Source: CAZFAP01 sp964516325
GTDB lineage: Bacteria; Auribacterota; JABMQX01
Reading direction: 5' to 3'
Length of the DNA: 35,973 nucleotides
Assembly (NCBI GenBank): GCA_964516325.1
Contig: CAZFAP010000031.1
Location: forward strand, 1 to 35,973
In this document: positions 18,580 to 25,983 of the stretch, one piece after another
Layout of the letters: every line of letters starts with the position of its first letter
Numbering within the stretch: the stretch's first letter is position 1
The notes under the pieces: model-generated
The model's input: the letters and a program-made list of their open reading frames with translations, nothing else
The model's database searches: none
Told to the model about the DNA's origin: nothing
Translations under genes and position numbers: made by a program

Positions 18580-19722
18580 ATGTTCACGCAAATCTTCTCT
18601 GCGGCTGCTGCGATTCTTCTAATAGCCACGCCTGGACCCCTCTCGCGCGATGGGTTCGCCGCGCAACAGGAGCATGGCAAAGAGGCGGCTTTGCTTCGCA
18701 CGCAGGTGAAAGAAGGAATCTCGCGTGCCGTTCGGTGGTTGAGCACCCAGCAGCAGAGCGACGGGAGTTTCGCCGACACGTCCGTTGTGAACCAGGACGG
18801 CAGCATCGGCAGCCAGGGCATTCAACCCGCTCTTACCGCTCTGGTCGTTTACGGGATCGCTAAGAGTCCGCTTATTGACGAACTGCGCGGCGCGGATATG
18901 CTCCAGCGGGCGGTCGCCTATATCCGGTCAAACGTAAAGCCGGATGGAGGCATCTACCGAGAGGCTTTTGCGACCACGTACCAGACGTCTGTCTGTCTTT
19001 CAGCCCTCGCCTCCCTCAAGGACCCTGTAAATCGCCCCATTATTGCCGCCGCACAGCGCTACCTGAAGTCCTTGCAGGCGGCCGAGCAAGTGGGCGTTTC
19101 CCCGAGCAGCGCGAGCTACGGGGGTTGGGGGTATTCCGCCGGCGCGAGAGAGTCTGACCTTTCCAACCTCCAGTTCGCTCTTACCGCGCTCAAGGAGAGT
19201 GGTTTGACTGCTCACGACGTCGCTTGGGAAAAGGCTCTGAACTTCGTTGAGAAGTGCCAGAACCTGAGCGTGGATGGCGGCTTCATCTACCGGCCCGGGG
19301 AGAGCAAAGCTGGCGTTGACGAAAAGGGAAACTATCGCTCCTATCTCAGCATGACGTACGCGGGTTTGCTGAGTTTCATATACTGTAATGTGGACAAGAA
19401 TGACCCCAGAGTCCGCGCCACCGTTGAGTGGACCCGAAATAACTATAACCTCGAAGAAAATGTGCCCATCGGCCCGCGCGGTCTTTACTATTCCTACCAC
19501 ACCATGGCCAAGGCTCTGGCGGCTTACGGCGAAAGGGTGTTGACAGACTCCAAAGGGCTGAAACACGATTGGTTCAAGGAACTCGCCTTGACCCTCCTCA
19601 AGAAGCAGAGCCAAGAAGGCTTTTGGGTGAACATGTCCTCCGCGTGGTTTGAGACGGACAAGGTCTTGGTCACGGCCTACGCGATTCTGGCGCTGTCTGA
19701 AGGGTACGCTGCGTCGCAGTAG
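18580..19722 (+). CDS. Secreted squalene-cyclase/prenyltransferase-like repeat protein
   Basis: About 380 residues with a signal peptide (MFTQIFSAAAAILLIATPG...) and then alpha-toroid repeats of the prenyltransferase/squalene-oxidase type. Repeat units include AVRWLSTQQQSDGSF, YIRSNVKPDGGIYRE, YGGWGYSAG, KCQNLSVDGGFIYRPGES and LLKKQSQEGFWVN. There is no DxDD cyclase motif, and export makes a terpene cyclase role unlikely. In planctomycetes and related bacteria such exported repeat proteins are common and of unknown function. I choose the ATG at 18580 (GAGG-like site upstream); the frame runs back to a TTG at 18475, which would bury the signal peptide. Confidence 0.8.
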   Translation: MFTQIFSAAAAILLIATPGPLSRDGFAAQQEHGKEAALLRTQVKEGISRAVRWLSTQQQSDGSFADTSVVNQDGSIGSQGIQPALTALVVYGIAKSPLIDELRGADMLQRAVAYIRSNVKPDGGIYREAFATTYQTSVCLSALASLKDPVNRPIIAAAQRYLKSLQAAEQVGVSPSSASYGGWGYSAGARESDLSNLQFALTALKESGLTAHDVAWEKALNFVEKCQNLSVDGGFIYRPGESKAGVDEKGNYRSYLSMTYAGLLSFIYCNVDKNDPRVRATVEWTRNNYNLEENVPIGPRGLYYSYHTMAKALAAYGERVLTDSKGLKHDWFKELALTLLKKQSQEGFWVNMSSAWFETDKVLVTAYAILALSEGYAASQ

Positions 19723-19802
19723 AGGATTCGCCCCCTCTTGACAAACGACGCAAGCACGGTCGGCATTCACACTACTTGAACTTGTGTCGCTGACGCGAAC
19801 CG

Positions 19803-20597
19803 ATGCGGAAGCTCTCTTACAATACTGTCTGCGGTCTCGTCGTGTCGTGCCTTGTGGCGGGATATGTGGCGTCGTTTTTCTTCGTCCGGCGGCTCCGCCC
19901 CAGGGAATTCAAGAAAGAATTCCACGCCATAAACACCCTTCAGGAGAGAGGGGACTATAAGCGAGCCATCATCGCCTACGAGAATCTCGCCGCGCGGTAT
20001 CACATCCAGTGCATGAGCCTGTATTACAACCTCGCCAATGCCTACTACCACACCAACGACCTCGGCAGGGCCATCCTGTACTACACAAGGGCCCAGAAGC
20101 TCGCCCCGCGAGACACGGACGTTGCAGCGAACCTCCGAATCGCACAGCTCAAGGCCAGAGTGACCATTCGCCCCGAAAGATCGGCCCCTCCCACGTCCCT
20201 CGGCAGGAAGCTCCTCGGGCTTTTCTCATTTTTCGAGGGCGTCGCCGCTTCGTTGACTTTCCGCTGGCTGCTGGTCGTCTCCGTTGTTCTGACTGTCTTT
20301 TGCGGCCAGAAGCATCGTTATCTTGTTCGCTTTTCCATCGTCCTGGCGGTCCTGTTCTACCTCTCCTTTGGAGCGACCGTTTACAAAGGCTACGTTCAGC
20401 AGTCGTTCAAGGAAGCGGTCGTGCTCGGCGGCGATTCGCCTGTGAGAGAAAAGCCGGGCGCGCGTGCCCCGACGCTGAAAGTACTCAGGGAAGGAACGAC
20501 TGTTCACGTCCAGAGCAGGCGGAACGGCTGGTGCAGGATCGTTTTGGAGCAGGGGAAGGTGGGCTGGATCCGGGAAGACCATCTGGGCGAAGTGTGA
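19803..20597 (+). CDS. BatE-like TPR/SH3 membrane protein
   Basis: A 264-residue protein: an N-terminal helix (about 8-28), TPR repeats (about 38-112, LYYNLANAYYHTNDLGRAIL), two membrane helices (about 140-168 and 172-194) and a C-terminal bacterial SH3 domain (about 202-264, SPVREKPGARAPTLKVLREG...GWIREDHLGEV). This order matches BatE of Bacteroides-aerotolerance (Bat) operons, but the VWA proteins, DUF58 and MoxR partners are absent here. The ATG at 19803 has only a weak ribosome site. It converges on clpP with about 195 bases between them. The biochemical role of BatE is poorly defined. Confidence 0.75.
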   Translation: MRKLSYNTVCGLVVSCLVAGYVASFFFVRRLRPREFKKEFHAINTLQERGDYKRAIIAYENLAARYHIQCMSLYYNLANAYYHTNDLGRAILYYTRAQKLAPRDTDVAANLRIAQLKARVTIRPERSAPPTSLGRKLLGLFSFFEGVAASLTFRWLLVVSVVLTVFCGQKHRYLVRFSIVLAVLFYLSFGATVYKGYVQQSFKEAVVLGGDSPVREKPGARAPTLKVLREGTTVHVQSRRNGWCRIVLEQGKVGWIREDHLGEV

Positions 20598-20792
20598 TGC
20601 ACTCAGTCGCTTGAGATGAGGGCGCGGCGGAGAGGGCTTTGACTCTGAGTTTCCAGTCCCTGCACGGAGCGTTGAGCGACAGTGCCGCGACTTGGGCCTT
20701 GCGCCCTACCGATTCGCACGACGGGACACATCTTCTCGCCCCTGGCGCGCCTCGTCGCAATTTTCCCGCCGCAGTCTGTCTATCACAATGCC

Positions 20793-21395
20793 CTACAGAG
20801 CCTCAATCTCGTTTCGGGAGGTTATGATTTTGTCAACGAGGCGGTACCCAAGCGCTTCCTTGGCGGAAAGCCAGAAATCTCTGTTGGCGTCCTGCGAGAT
20901 TTGCTCGACGGTCTTGCCCGTGGCTTCCGCTACGATTGAGTTGAACCTGTCCTTTAACTTCAGGATTTCCTTCGCGGTGATTTGAAGGTCCGCCGCCTGC
21001 CCCCACGCGCTCGTGAACGGCTGGTGGAGCAAAAAACGCGAATTCGGAAGGGCGTATCTCTGCCCCTTATCTGCCGCGAGAAAGATTATGATCGCTGCGC
21101 TCGCGCACAGCCCCGAACAGACCATCCTCACTCGCGGCCGAACGAACCGCACAACGTCGTAAATCGCAAATCCCGAATCCGCGGCGCCGCCCGGAGAATT
21201 GACATAGACCGTGATGGGTTTGGCAGGGTCCTCCTCCTCCATGAGAATGAGGCTCGCAATTACCCGTTCTGCCGTGACTTCGTCAATAGCTCGCGAGATG
21301 AGGACCGTTCTCCTCCTGATCAGCTTCTCGACGAGCTTCTCCTCAATCCTCTCTGCTCGCTCTTCTCTTTCTTCCTCTTCCTGGATGAATTCCAT
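20793..21395 (-). CDS. clpP: ClpP-family serine peptidase (divergent paralogue)
   Basis: A 200-residue Clp protease proteolytic subunit. The triad is visible as Ser99 (GLCASAA), His124 (LLHQPFTSAWG) and Asp173 (NRDFWLSAKEALGY); SPGGAADSGFAIYD is also conserved. Compared with housekeeping ClpP (GxAASMGAFLL), the residues around the serine are changed to CASAAIIIF. The N-terminus is an acidic/basic helix (EEEEREERAERIEEKLVEKL) instead of the usual short loop. This resembles the second ClpP class in bacteria with several copies. No ClpX or trigger factor lies alongside. The ATG at 21395 has GAGGAG 8 bases upstream, and a promoter and structured leader lie at 21437-21535. Confidence 0.92.
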   Translation of the reverse strand: MEFIQEEEEREERAERIEEKLVEKLIRRRTVLISRAIDEVTAERVIASLILMEEEDPAKPITVYVNSPGGAADSGFAIYDVVRFVRPRVRMVCSGLCASAAIIIFLAADKGQRYALPNSRFLLHQPFTSAWGQAADLQITAKEILKLKDRFNSIVAEATGKTVEQISQDANRDFWLSAKEALGYRLVDKIITSRNEIEAL

Positions 21396-21436
21396 TCCCG
21401 TCTCTCCTCATACTCTTGCTGCGGGTGCTAAGCCGG

Positions 21437-21477
21437 TCGCCTCGGTTTCTCACAAGCCGGCGCGAGGCGAACCTCGC
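21437..21477 (-). promoter_or_regulatory. Two mutually exclusive hairpins in the clpP leader
   Basis: In the minus-strand RNA, GCGAGG (21477-21472) pairs with CCTCGC (21467-21462) around a TTCG loop. The same downstream arm, TCGCCTCG (21470-21463), is also perfectly complementary to CGAGGCGA (21444-21437) across an 18-base loop. Only one hairpin can form at a time. Both lie between the predicted clpP start site and its ribosome binding site. Confidence 0.4.
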
Positions 21478-21506
21478 AACTCGAACGCTCCTACTGGTCT
21501 ATCTTG

Positions 21507-21535
21507 ACTATAGCAACTTCCCCAGTCGTTGCCAA
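21507..21535 (-). promoter_or_regulatory. Sigma70-like promoter of clpP
   Basis: Minus strand TTGGCA (21535-21530), a 17-base spacer and TATAGT (21512-21507), five of six consensus bases in each hexamer. Transcription would begin near 21500, about 105 bases before the clpP ATG. Confidence 0.6.
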
Positions 21536-21824
21536 GCTTCTCCGCGGCGTAAGGCGCCAGAGGCTTTTCCGCAACGGTGGCACACGATGGAGGTCGTACT
21601 GAAGGAACAAGGAATAATGCGGGTGAGAATGATGCGACTACTCGAACCTTCTGCTTTCGGGGTCAGATGCTGCAGCTCAGCACTCTGATTCATAAATTCG
21701 GTGACGTATTATTGAGCAAGATTCCAGGATACAGGGATGTTTCGCGGCTCAGGTGCCCTGGGCTGAAGTCGTTGTGCCCCAGCGTCGTGGTCTTGAAATC
21801 CTGTCCACCCTTTTCATTCTGTCG

Positions 21825-21853
21825 AAAAACAACCCCGCATAGGGCGGGGTTGT
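21825..21853 (-). terminator. Rho-independent terminator of lexA
   Basis: A perfect 10-bp stem, ACAACCCCGC/GCGGGGTTGT (21829-21838 and 21844-21853), with a 5-base loop. On the minus strand it is followed by a run of five T (21829-21825, of which one belongs to the stem). It lies about 33 bases past the lexA stop codon. Confidence 0.9.
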
Positions 21854-21885
21854 GCATACGTCATCGTACTTGTCAAATCATGTGC

Positions 21886-22494
21886 TTAGTATTTCCTGAG
21901 GAGTCCAATGACGATTCCCTGGATGCGGACATCCTCGGCATCCACAAATATCGGCTGGAGACTCGGGTTGGCGGGCTGGAGTCTGACCTTGTCGCCCTCC
22001 CGATAGAACTTCTTCAACGTCGCTTCCTCCCCGTGCAGCAGAGCAACAACGGTCTCCCCCTCTTGCGCCTCCGACCGTTCTTCTATGATGACGAAGTCGC
22101 CGTCCCGGATTTGCTCCTCAATCATCGAGTCGCCCCGGACTTTCAGAACGTACGTCTTCCCTCGTCCCAGCATCTCCTCCGGAATCGCCAGGGTCTCCGG
22201 CACTTCAATCGCTTCGATGGGCTGTCCCGCGGCGATTCTTCCAAGCAGGGGGACTTCCGCCACACGCCCAATGTTGAGCTCAGTCGTCGGAAGAAGCTCA
22301 ATGGAACGGCTCTGGTGTGGCTGTCTCTTGATGGCTTTCTTGGCTTCGAGGAATTTGAGATGCTTATGAACGGTGGCAAGCGAACCCAGGCGAAAATGCT
22401 GCCGGATTTCTTCTATACTGGGAGCGTAACCGTGGGAACTAATGTAATCCCTCACAAAATCGTAAACCTCTTTCTGCCGCTTGGTGAAGTACAT
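21886..22494 (-). CDS. lexA: SOS repressor LexA
   Basis: A 202-residue LexA. The N-terminal winged helix (about 1-65, YAPSIEEIRQHFRLGSLATV) binds DNA. The autocleavage site is Ala89-Gly90 in GRIAAGQPIEA, and the catalytic dyad is Ser123 (RGDSMIEEQI) with Lys161 (EATLKKF). On DNA damage RecA filaments trigger self-cleavage and release of SOS genes. The start is the ATG at 22494, with GGAGGAG about 7 bases upstream; the frame extends a further 25 codons but that part is not family-like. The gene has its own promoter (22623-22651) and terminator, and is divergent from the LysM lipoprotein gene. Confidence 0.96.
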   Translation of the reverse strand: MYFTKRQKEVYDFVRDYISSHGYAPSIEEIRQHFRLGSLATVHKHLKFLEAKKAIKRQPHQSRSIELLPTTELNIGRVAEVPLLGRIAAGQPIEAIEVPETLAIPEEMLGRGKTYVLKVRGDSMIEEQIRDGDFVIIEERSEAQEGETVVALLHGEEATLKKFYREGDKVRLQPANPSLQPIFVDAEDVRIQGIVIGLLRKY

Positions 22495-22622
22495 AGTCAG
22501 CTCCTCCTGTGCTTGCCTTCTGTTACGCGGGTCGAAGCCCACGGACTGCTCCGCACGGCGTAGCAGCATTCTCAGCAGATGAAACTGGACTTTTCACACG
22601 GACTGTCGCATTTTCTGAGAAT

Positions 22623-22651
22623 ATGTTAGGCGAAAAAATAGCGAATGTCAA
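22623..22651 (-). promoter_or_regulatory. lexA promoter
   Basis: Minus strand consensus TTGACA (22651-22646), a 17-base spacer and TAACAT (22628-22623). A short palindrome, TTCTGAGAA (22613-22621), lies at the expected start site. The leader to the ATG is about 120 bases. Confidence 0.55.
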
Positions 22652-22656
22652 GCGAA
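22629..22656. promoter_or_regulatory. Three phased (A/G)GCGAA direct repeats, candidate operator
   Basis: GGCGAA (22629-22634), AGCGAA (22640-22645) and AGCGAA (22651-22656) recur at an exact 11-base period, so they face the same side of the helix. Together they cover the spacer and -35 of the lexA promoter and lie just upstream of the divergent promoter. LexA itself is the obvious candidate binder. Alpha-proteobacterial LexA boxes are also direct repeats with an 11-base period (GTTC-N7-GTTC), though with a different sequence. Confidence 0.45.
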
Positions 22657-22660
22657 AATC

Positions 22661-22689
22661 TTGACTATTTTCTCTCGCTTTGCTATTCT
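22661..22689 (+). promoter_or_regulatory. Promoter of the envelope gene run
   Basis: TTGACT (22661-22666), a 17-base spacer and TATTCT (22684-22689). It is followed by a GGAGG ribosome site (22701-22705) and the ATG at 22712, a very short leader. Its -35 and that of lexA form an inverted pair, GTCAAG-N7-CTTGAC. Confidence 0.6.
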
Positions 22690-22711
22690 TTAATCGCGTC
22701 GGAGGTTTTCT

Positions 22712-23923
22712 ATGGTTGTCGCCCGGTCATCCTTTCTCATAAAGCTTTTGGTTATGGTCGCAACTTGCCTCATTATGGCAGGCTGCAAAGACGAGGCTGG
22801 TAGCGGTGGAGAACTGAGTTCACTGCTCCGGAAAGGCCAGCGGCAGATGCAGAACGGGCAGTACCGTGACGCGGTGGCGACCTACGAAAGGGCCACAACC
22901 GCCCATCCCAACGCCCCGGAACCCTATCTCCGGTTGGCTTTCATCTACGAGGACTGCCTTCACGACCCTGCCACCGCGCTTCGGTACTACCGCAAGTATC
23001 AGCAAGTTGAGAAAGATGCTGTGAGGAAAGAGGAGGTCGAGGGATGGATAGCGCAACTCGAGGAGTCTATCCACAAGGCGAAGAGCCAAAATCCTAACCC
23101 GGTCGGACCCGGCACGCAGCCGCCTGAGACCGAGTCGCCGCAATCTCCGTCGAAAACTTCAGCCGGAGATACTGACCCGCTCCCGTCCCTCGCTCCGGGC
23201 GGGACACCCTCGACGAAAGAGCTTCAGGCCAAGCTCGCTTCCGCCATGCAGGAAATCCGCGATCTGAAAGCGGAGAACCTTGCCCTGTCGGACCTCAAGA
23301 AAAGGCTTACCGACGCGGAGGACAAAGTTAAGCAGCTCGAAAGCGAAAGAGAGGCTCTTGCCAGAAGCCTCGAGCAGGCGAGGACCGATGCGCTGAGAAG
23401 TCAGCAGACCGTCCGTCAGGTCGAGGAGAAGCAGAACGCATTGCGGAACGCCGACCAGGCAACAATCGCCGACCTCAAGAAGAGACTGGATGCCGCCGAC
23501 AGGCGGATTCTGGAACTGGAAGGCAGCCCGAAGGGAAAGCAGATTTCGCAGTTAACAAAGGAACTTCAGGAGGCAAGACGTCAGCGGGATTTGGCTCAAG
23601 CGGAGAGGACGAGCGCCGCCAATGAAGTGGCCCGGCTGAATAAGGCGGTCAACTCCTACGCTTCCACGAATTCTTCGTTGCAGAAAGCCTACGATGAGCT
23701 AAAAAAAGAGAATGCCACGTTGCGTTCGCAATCGAAGGGGCAGGCCAGTCGCGTGAGGTATCATACGGTTCGCCGGGGCGAGACCTTGAAGACGATTGCT
23801 GGCTACCCCTCGGTCTATGGCGACAGCAGCAAGTGGGTTGTCATCTACCAGGCAAACAAGGACAAGATCAGAGACCCCAATAAGCTCACCCCGGGGCAAG
23901 TCTTGATTATCCCGTCCGGGTGA
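22712..23923 (+). CDS. TPR/coiled-coil/LysM lipoprotein
   Basis: A 403-residue predicted lipoprotein. The signal peptide ends in a lipobox (CLIMAGC, lipidated Cys25). TPR-like helices cover about 38-118 (YRDAVATYERATTAHPNAPE, YLRLAFIYED). A Pro/Ser-rich linker (125-168) leads to a long coiled coil (170-340) with an internal repeat: DLKKRLTDAEDKVKQLE recurs as DLKKRLDAADRRILELE. A LysM domain (349-401, YHTVRRGETLKTIAG...LTPGQVLIIPSG) should bind peptidoglycan. The design suggests a tether from membrane to cell wall. It heads an operon-like run divergent from lexA, and its TPR part is related to that of the next gene. The ATG has GGAGG 6 bases upstream. Confidence 0.85.
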   Translation: MVVARSSFLIKLLVMVATCLIMAGCKDEAGSGGELSSLLRKGQRQMQNGQYRDAVATYERATTAHPNAPEPYLRLAFIYEDCLHDPATALRYYRKYQQVEKDAVRKEEVEGWIAQLEESIHKAKSQNPNPVGPGTQPPETESPQSPSKTSAGDTDPLPSLAPGGTPSTKELQAKLASAMQEIRDLKAENLALSDLKKRLTDAEDKVKQLESEREALARSLEQARTDALRSQQTVRQVEEKQNALRNADQATIADLKKRLDAADRRILELEGSPKGKQISQLTKELQEARRQRDLAQAERTSAANEVARLNKAVNSYASTNSSLQKAYDELKKENATLRSQSKGQASRVRYHTVRRGETLKTIAGYPSVYGDSSKWVVIYQANKDKIRDPNKLTPGQVLIIPSG

Positions 23924-24059
23924 TGTGTGCGTCAGGGGTCGCCGAATCGTCGGGAACCACGGAAATCACGTCCACCCCAAACGCTGCTGAATGAAAAGAG
24001 GCGCCCAGCGCTCGCGCCGATTTCCCGACGAGAAGAATGGGCTTTCGGAGAGAAACGCT

Positions 24060-25160
24060 GTGGGAAGATTTCTCGTAGTGGTCTCGTGCGGTGTTCTCGT
24101 CGCCGGACTTTGTCTATCCGGATGCGGAAAGAGGACTTCTTCGCAAGACTGGTCGCCGCACTATCACAAAGCCGTGGACGCGTACCGTCGAGGGCACTAT
24201 CCGGAAGCCATTTCCTTCTTCGAGAAAGCTCTTCTCTATGAGCCGTCCAACAGAGAAATCCTCCTCGACATCGCCGCCATATACGATGATTTCCTCGGAG
24301 ACGCCTCGACGGCGATTTCGTACTACGAAAGATACCTGCGACGCACGGCCGCAGGCGAAAAGGCAAAGCAGGTGAGACGCTGGGCGGATAAGGCAAGGCA
24401 GCGCCTCGTCGCCCCCCCGAAGCCGGATAAGCCCGAACCAGTCACCGTTGAGGGTGCGGGCGATAAGGACCAGCTTATCGAGACATTGCGCGGGGAGCTC
24501 CGAGCTACGGACGAAGCAATCGCCCGCGAGAAAGAAAAGACGAAAGGTCTTTTGGAAGAGGTTGCTGCCCTTAGCACCAAATTGTCGTCATCGGACAGCC
24601 AATTGAAAGCATTGGAGGATAAGTTCGCTGCGTACGAGCACGGGCGACCCGAAGTTGCACGCGAGCAGGCTGCCCGGTCGGCCGGCAGCGCGAAGAGCGG
24701 AAGCGAAAGGCAGTGGCTGACCTTGAGCTGGTTGGTGAGCATATCGTTGTTCATCCTCGTTGTGGCGCTCGTAGTAAGGCAAAGAAGCGCGAGCGCAAGC
24801 GACCAGGCCCTTCTCGCGAGCATCCAGGCCTCAGCGGCGGGCGAGACCGAGCAGATTCAAAAGGACGATATCCTCGGAAAATACTTCTGGGTGGAAAACG
24901 ACCGCAGCGCCGGTACGTTGAGTTTCACGGAGAAGGATGGCGAAATGTACGCCTGCGCGATAGATGGCACGACCGGCCTCCGAGCTCGCGGCAAGGGCCG
25001 ACTCGTCGAGAATATCCTTACGGCGGAGCTTAAGAGCCCGGACGGCCAGACGGTCGTCACCAAGTTCATCTTCGCCAACAAGGGAAGAACCCTCACGGCG
25101 ATTTGGCAGGGCGAAGAAGGCACGTGCATTGCCGCAGGGACAAAAGCGGTCGAGGATTGA
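24060..25160 (+). CDS. TPR/coiled-coil lipoprotein with internal transmembrane helix
   Basis: 366 residues from a GTG at 24060 (GGAG 9 bases upstream); this start places a clean lipoprotein signal at the N-terminus (lipobox LCLSGC, Cys22). An ATG at 23991 in the same frame would add 23 residues but has no ribosome site. TPR helices cover about 33-116 and resemble those of the preceding gene (IYDDFLGDASTAISYYERYL against IYEDCLHDPATALRYYRKYQ). A coiled coil spans about 135-195, a strong transmembrane helix 220-240 (LTLSWLVSISLFILVVALVV), and a beta-rich C-terminal domain 268-360. A lipid anchor plus a later membrane helix is unusual and would place the C-terminus in the cytoplasm. No family is recognised for the last domain. 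Confidence 0.75.
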   Translation: MGRFLVVVSCGVLVAGLCLSGCGKRTSSQDWSPHYHKAVDAYRRGHYPEAISFFEKALLYEPSNREILLDIAAIYDDFLGDASTAISYYERYLRRTAAGEKAKQVRRWADKARQRLVAPPKPDKPEPVTVEGAGDKDQLIETLRGELRATDEAIAREKEKTKGLLEEVAALSTKLSSSDSQLKALEDKFAAYEHGRPEVAREQAARSAGSAKSGSERQWLTLSWLVSISLFILVVALVVRQRSASASDQALLASIQASAAGETEQIQKDDILGKYFWVENDRSAGTLSFTEKDGEMYACAIDGTTGLRARGKGRLVENILTAELKSPDGQTVVTKFIFANKGRTLTAIWQGEEGTCIAAGTKAVED

Positions 25161-25212
25161 GCGCAGTTGCTTTCTCGTCCGCCACCGAAGCAGCAAAAAG
25201 GCCTACACAATC

Positions 25213-25983
25213 ATGGTGAGAAAGTTAGCGGTATCTGCCGTCATCGTTTTTTGGGCCCTGATGACCGGTTTCTTCATACAGAGACATCTCGTAACCGAGC
25301 GAGACCTCCGTGCCTCGGGCCGCCGGGTCATTCTCGACCCCGAGTATTTGATGGGGGTATTTTACGGGGAGGCGCGCATCGGGGAATTTCGATTCAATTC
25401 CTATCCCTGGACTGACAACGTCGAAACCGGATACCGTCTCGTGTCCACCATCCACCTGAGATATGCTCCGGTCGGCGAGGCGCACATTACAGGAGAATCG
25501 TTCGCGGACCACAGCCTCCTCCTCAAGAAGTTCGAGTACTACCTCAAGTACAATCTCACGATGCTCGGCGAGCAGGAGGCAAGGCTGGAGGGGACGCTCC
25601 AAAAAGGCAAGCTCCTGATGAAGGTGAAGTGGGGGACCTTCGAGAGGCGGTTTGCCGTCCCCGCGAAGGAGGGCATAAGTCTCTACGATCCAATCACCCC
25701 GTGGATTGTCGGCGAGAAGTTTCGGCCCGGACAGGAATATACGGTCAGAGTTCTCAACCGCTTTACAAGAAGCCCACAGGTGGCGAAGGTGAGGGTCATG
25801 GGTAAGAAAAGGATTCTTTTTGAGGAGGCGCCGATTCAAGTCTTCGACGTGGAGACGGTTGTCGGCGACCTCAAATCCACCTTCTGGGTTGGACAGGACG
25901 GAAAGGTTTATCGAATGGAAAGCCCCCTGGGGTTTTCTCTTGTCCGCGAATCAAGCGCGGCAATGGAGAGACATAACCTTTGA
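25213..25983 (+). CDS. Membrane-anchored beta-rich periplasmic protein
   Basis: 256 residues from the ATG at 25213: one N-terminal membrane helix or uncleaved signal (AVIVFWALMTGFFI) and an all-beta exported domain. Patterns such as YGEARIGEFRF, ITPWIVGEKFRPGQEYTVRVLN and the end YRMESPLGFSLVRES resemble the beta domain found in DUF3108-like or pre-transglutaminase proteins; I treat that as resemblance only. The frame is open further upstream, but that part overlaps the previous gene and is not protein-like. The stop overlaps the TTG start of the ABC ATPase by 4 bases (25980-25983), so the two are translationally coupled. No catalytic residues are evident. Confidence 0.7.
   Translation: MVRKLAVSAVIVFWALMTGFFIQRHLVTERDLRASGRRVILDPEYLMGVFYGEARIGEFRFNSYPWTDNVETGYRLVSTIHLRYAPVGEAHITGESFADHSLLLKKFEYYLKYNLTMLGEQEARLEGTLQKGKLLMKVKWGTFERRFAVPAKEGISLYDPITPWIVGEKFRPGQEYTVRVLNRFTRSPQVAKVRVMGKKRILFEEAPIQVFDVETVVGDLKSTFWVGQDGKVYRMESPLGFSLVRESSAAMERHNL

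Larger units (their letters stand above)
21396..21885. other. Intergenic region between clpP and lexA
   Basis: A 490-base region upstream of clpP and downstream of lexA, both on the minus strand. It contains the clpP promoter, two overlapping leader hairpins and the lexA terminator, listed separately. Between about 21540 and 21820 I find no gene, tRNA or convincing repeat. Confidence 0.5.

Noticed and set aside
19738..19766. Consensus TTGACA before the BatE-like gene as a promoter
   Set aside because: No acceptable -10 hexamer lies 16-18 bases downstream.
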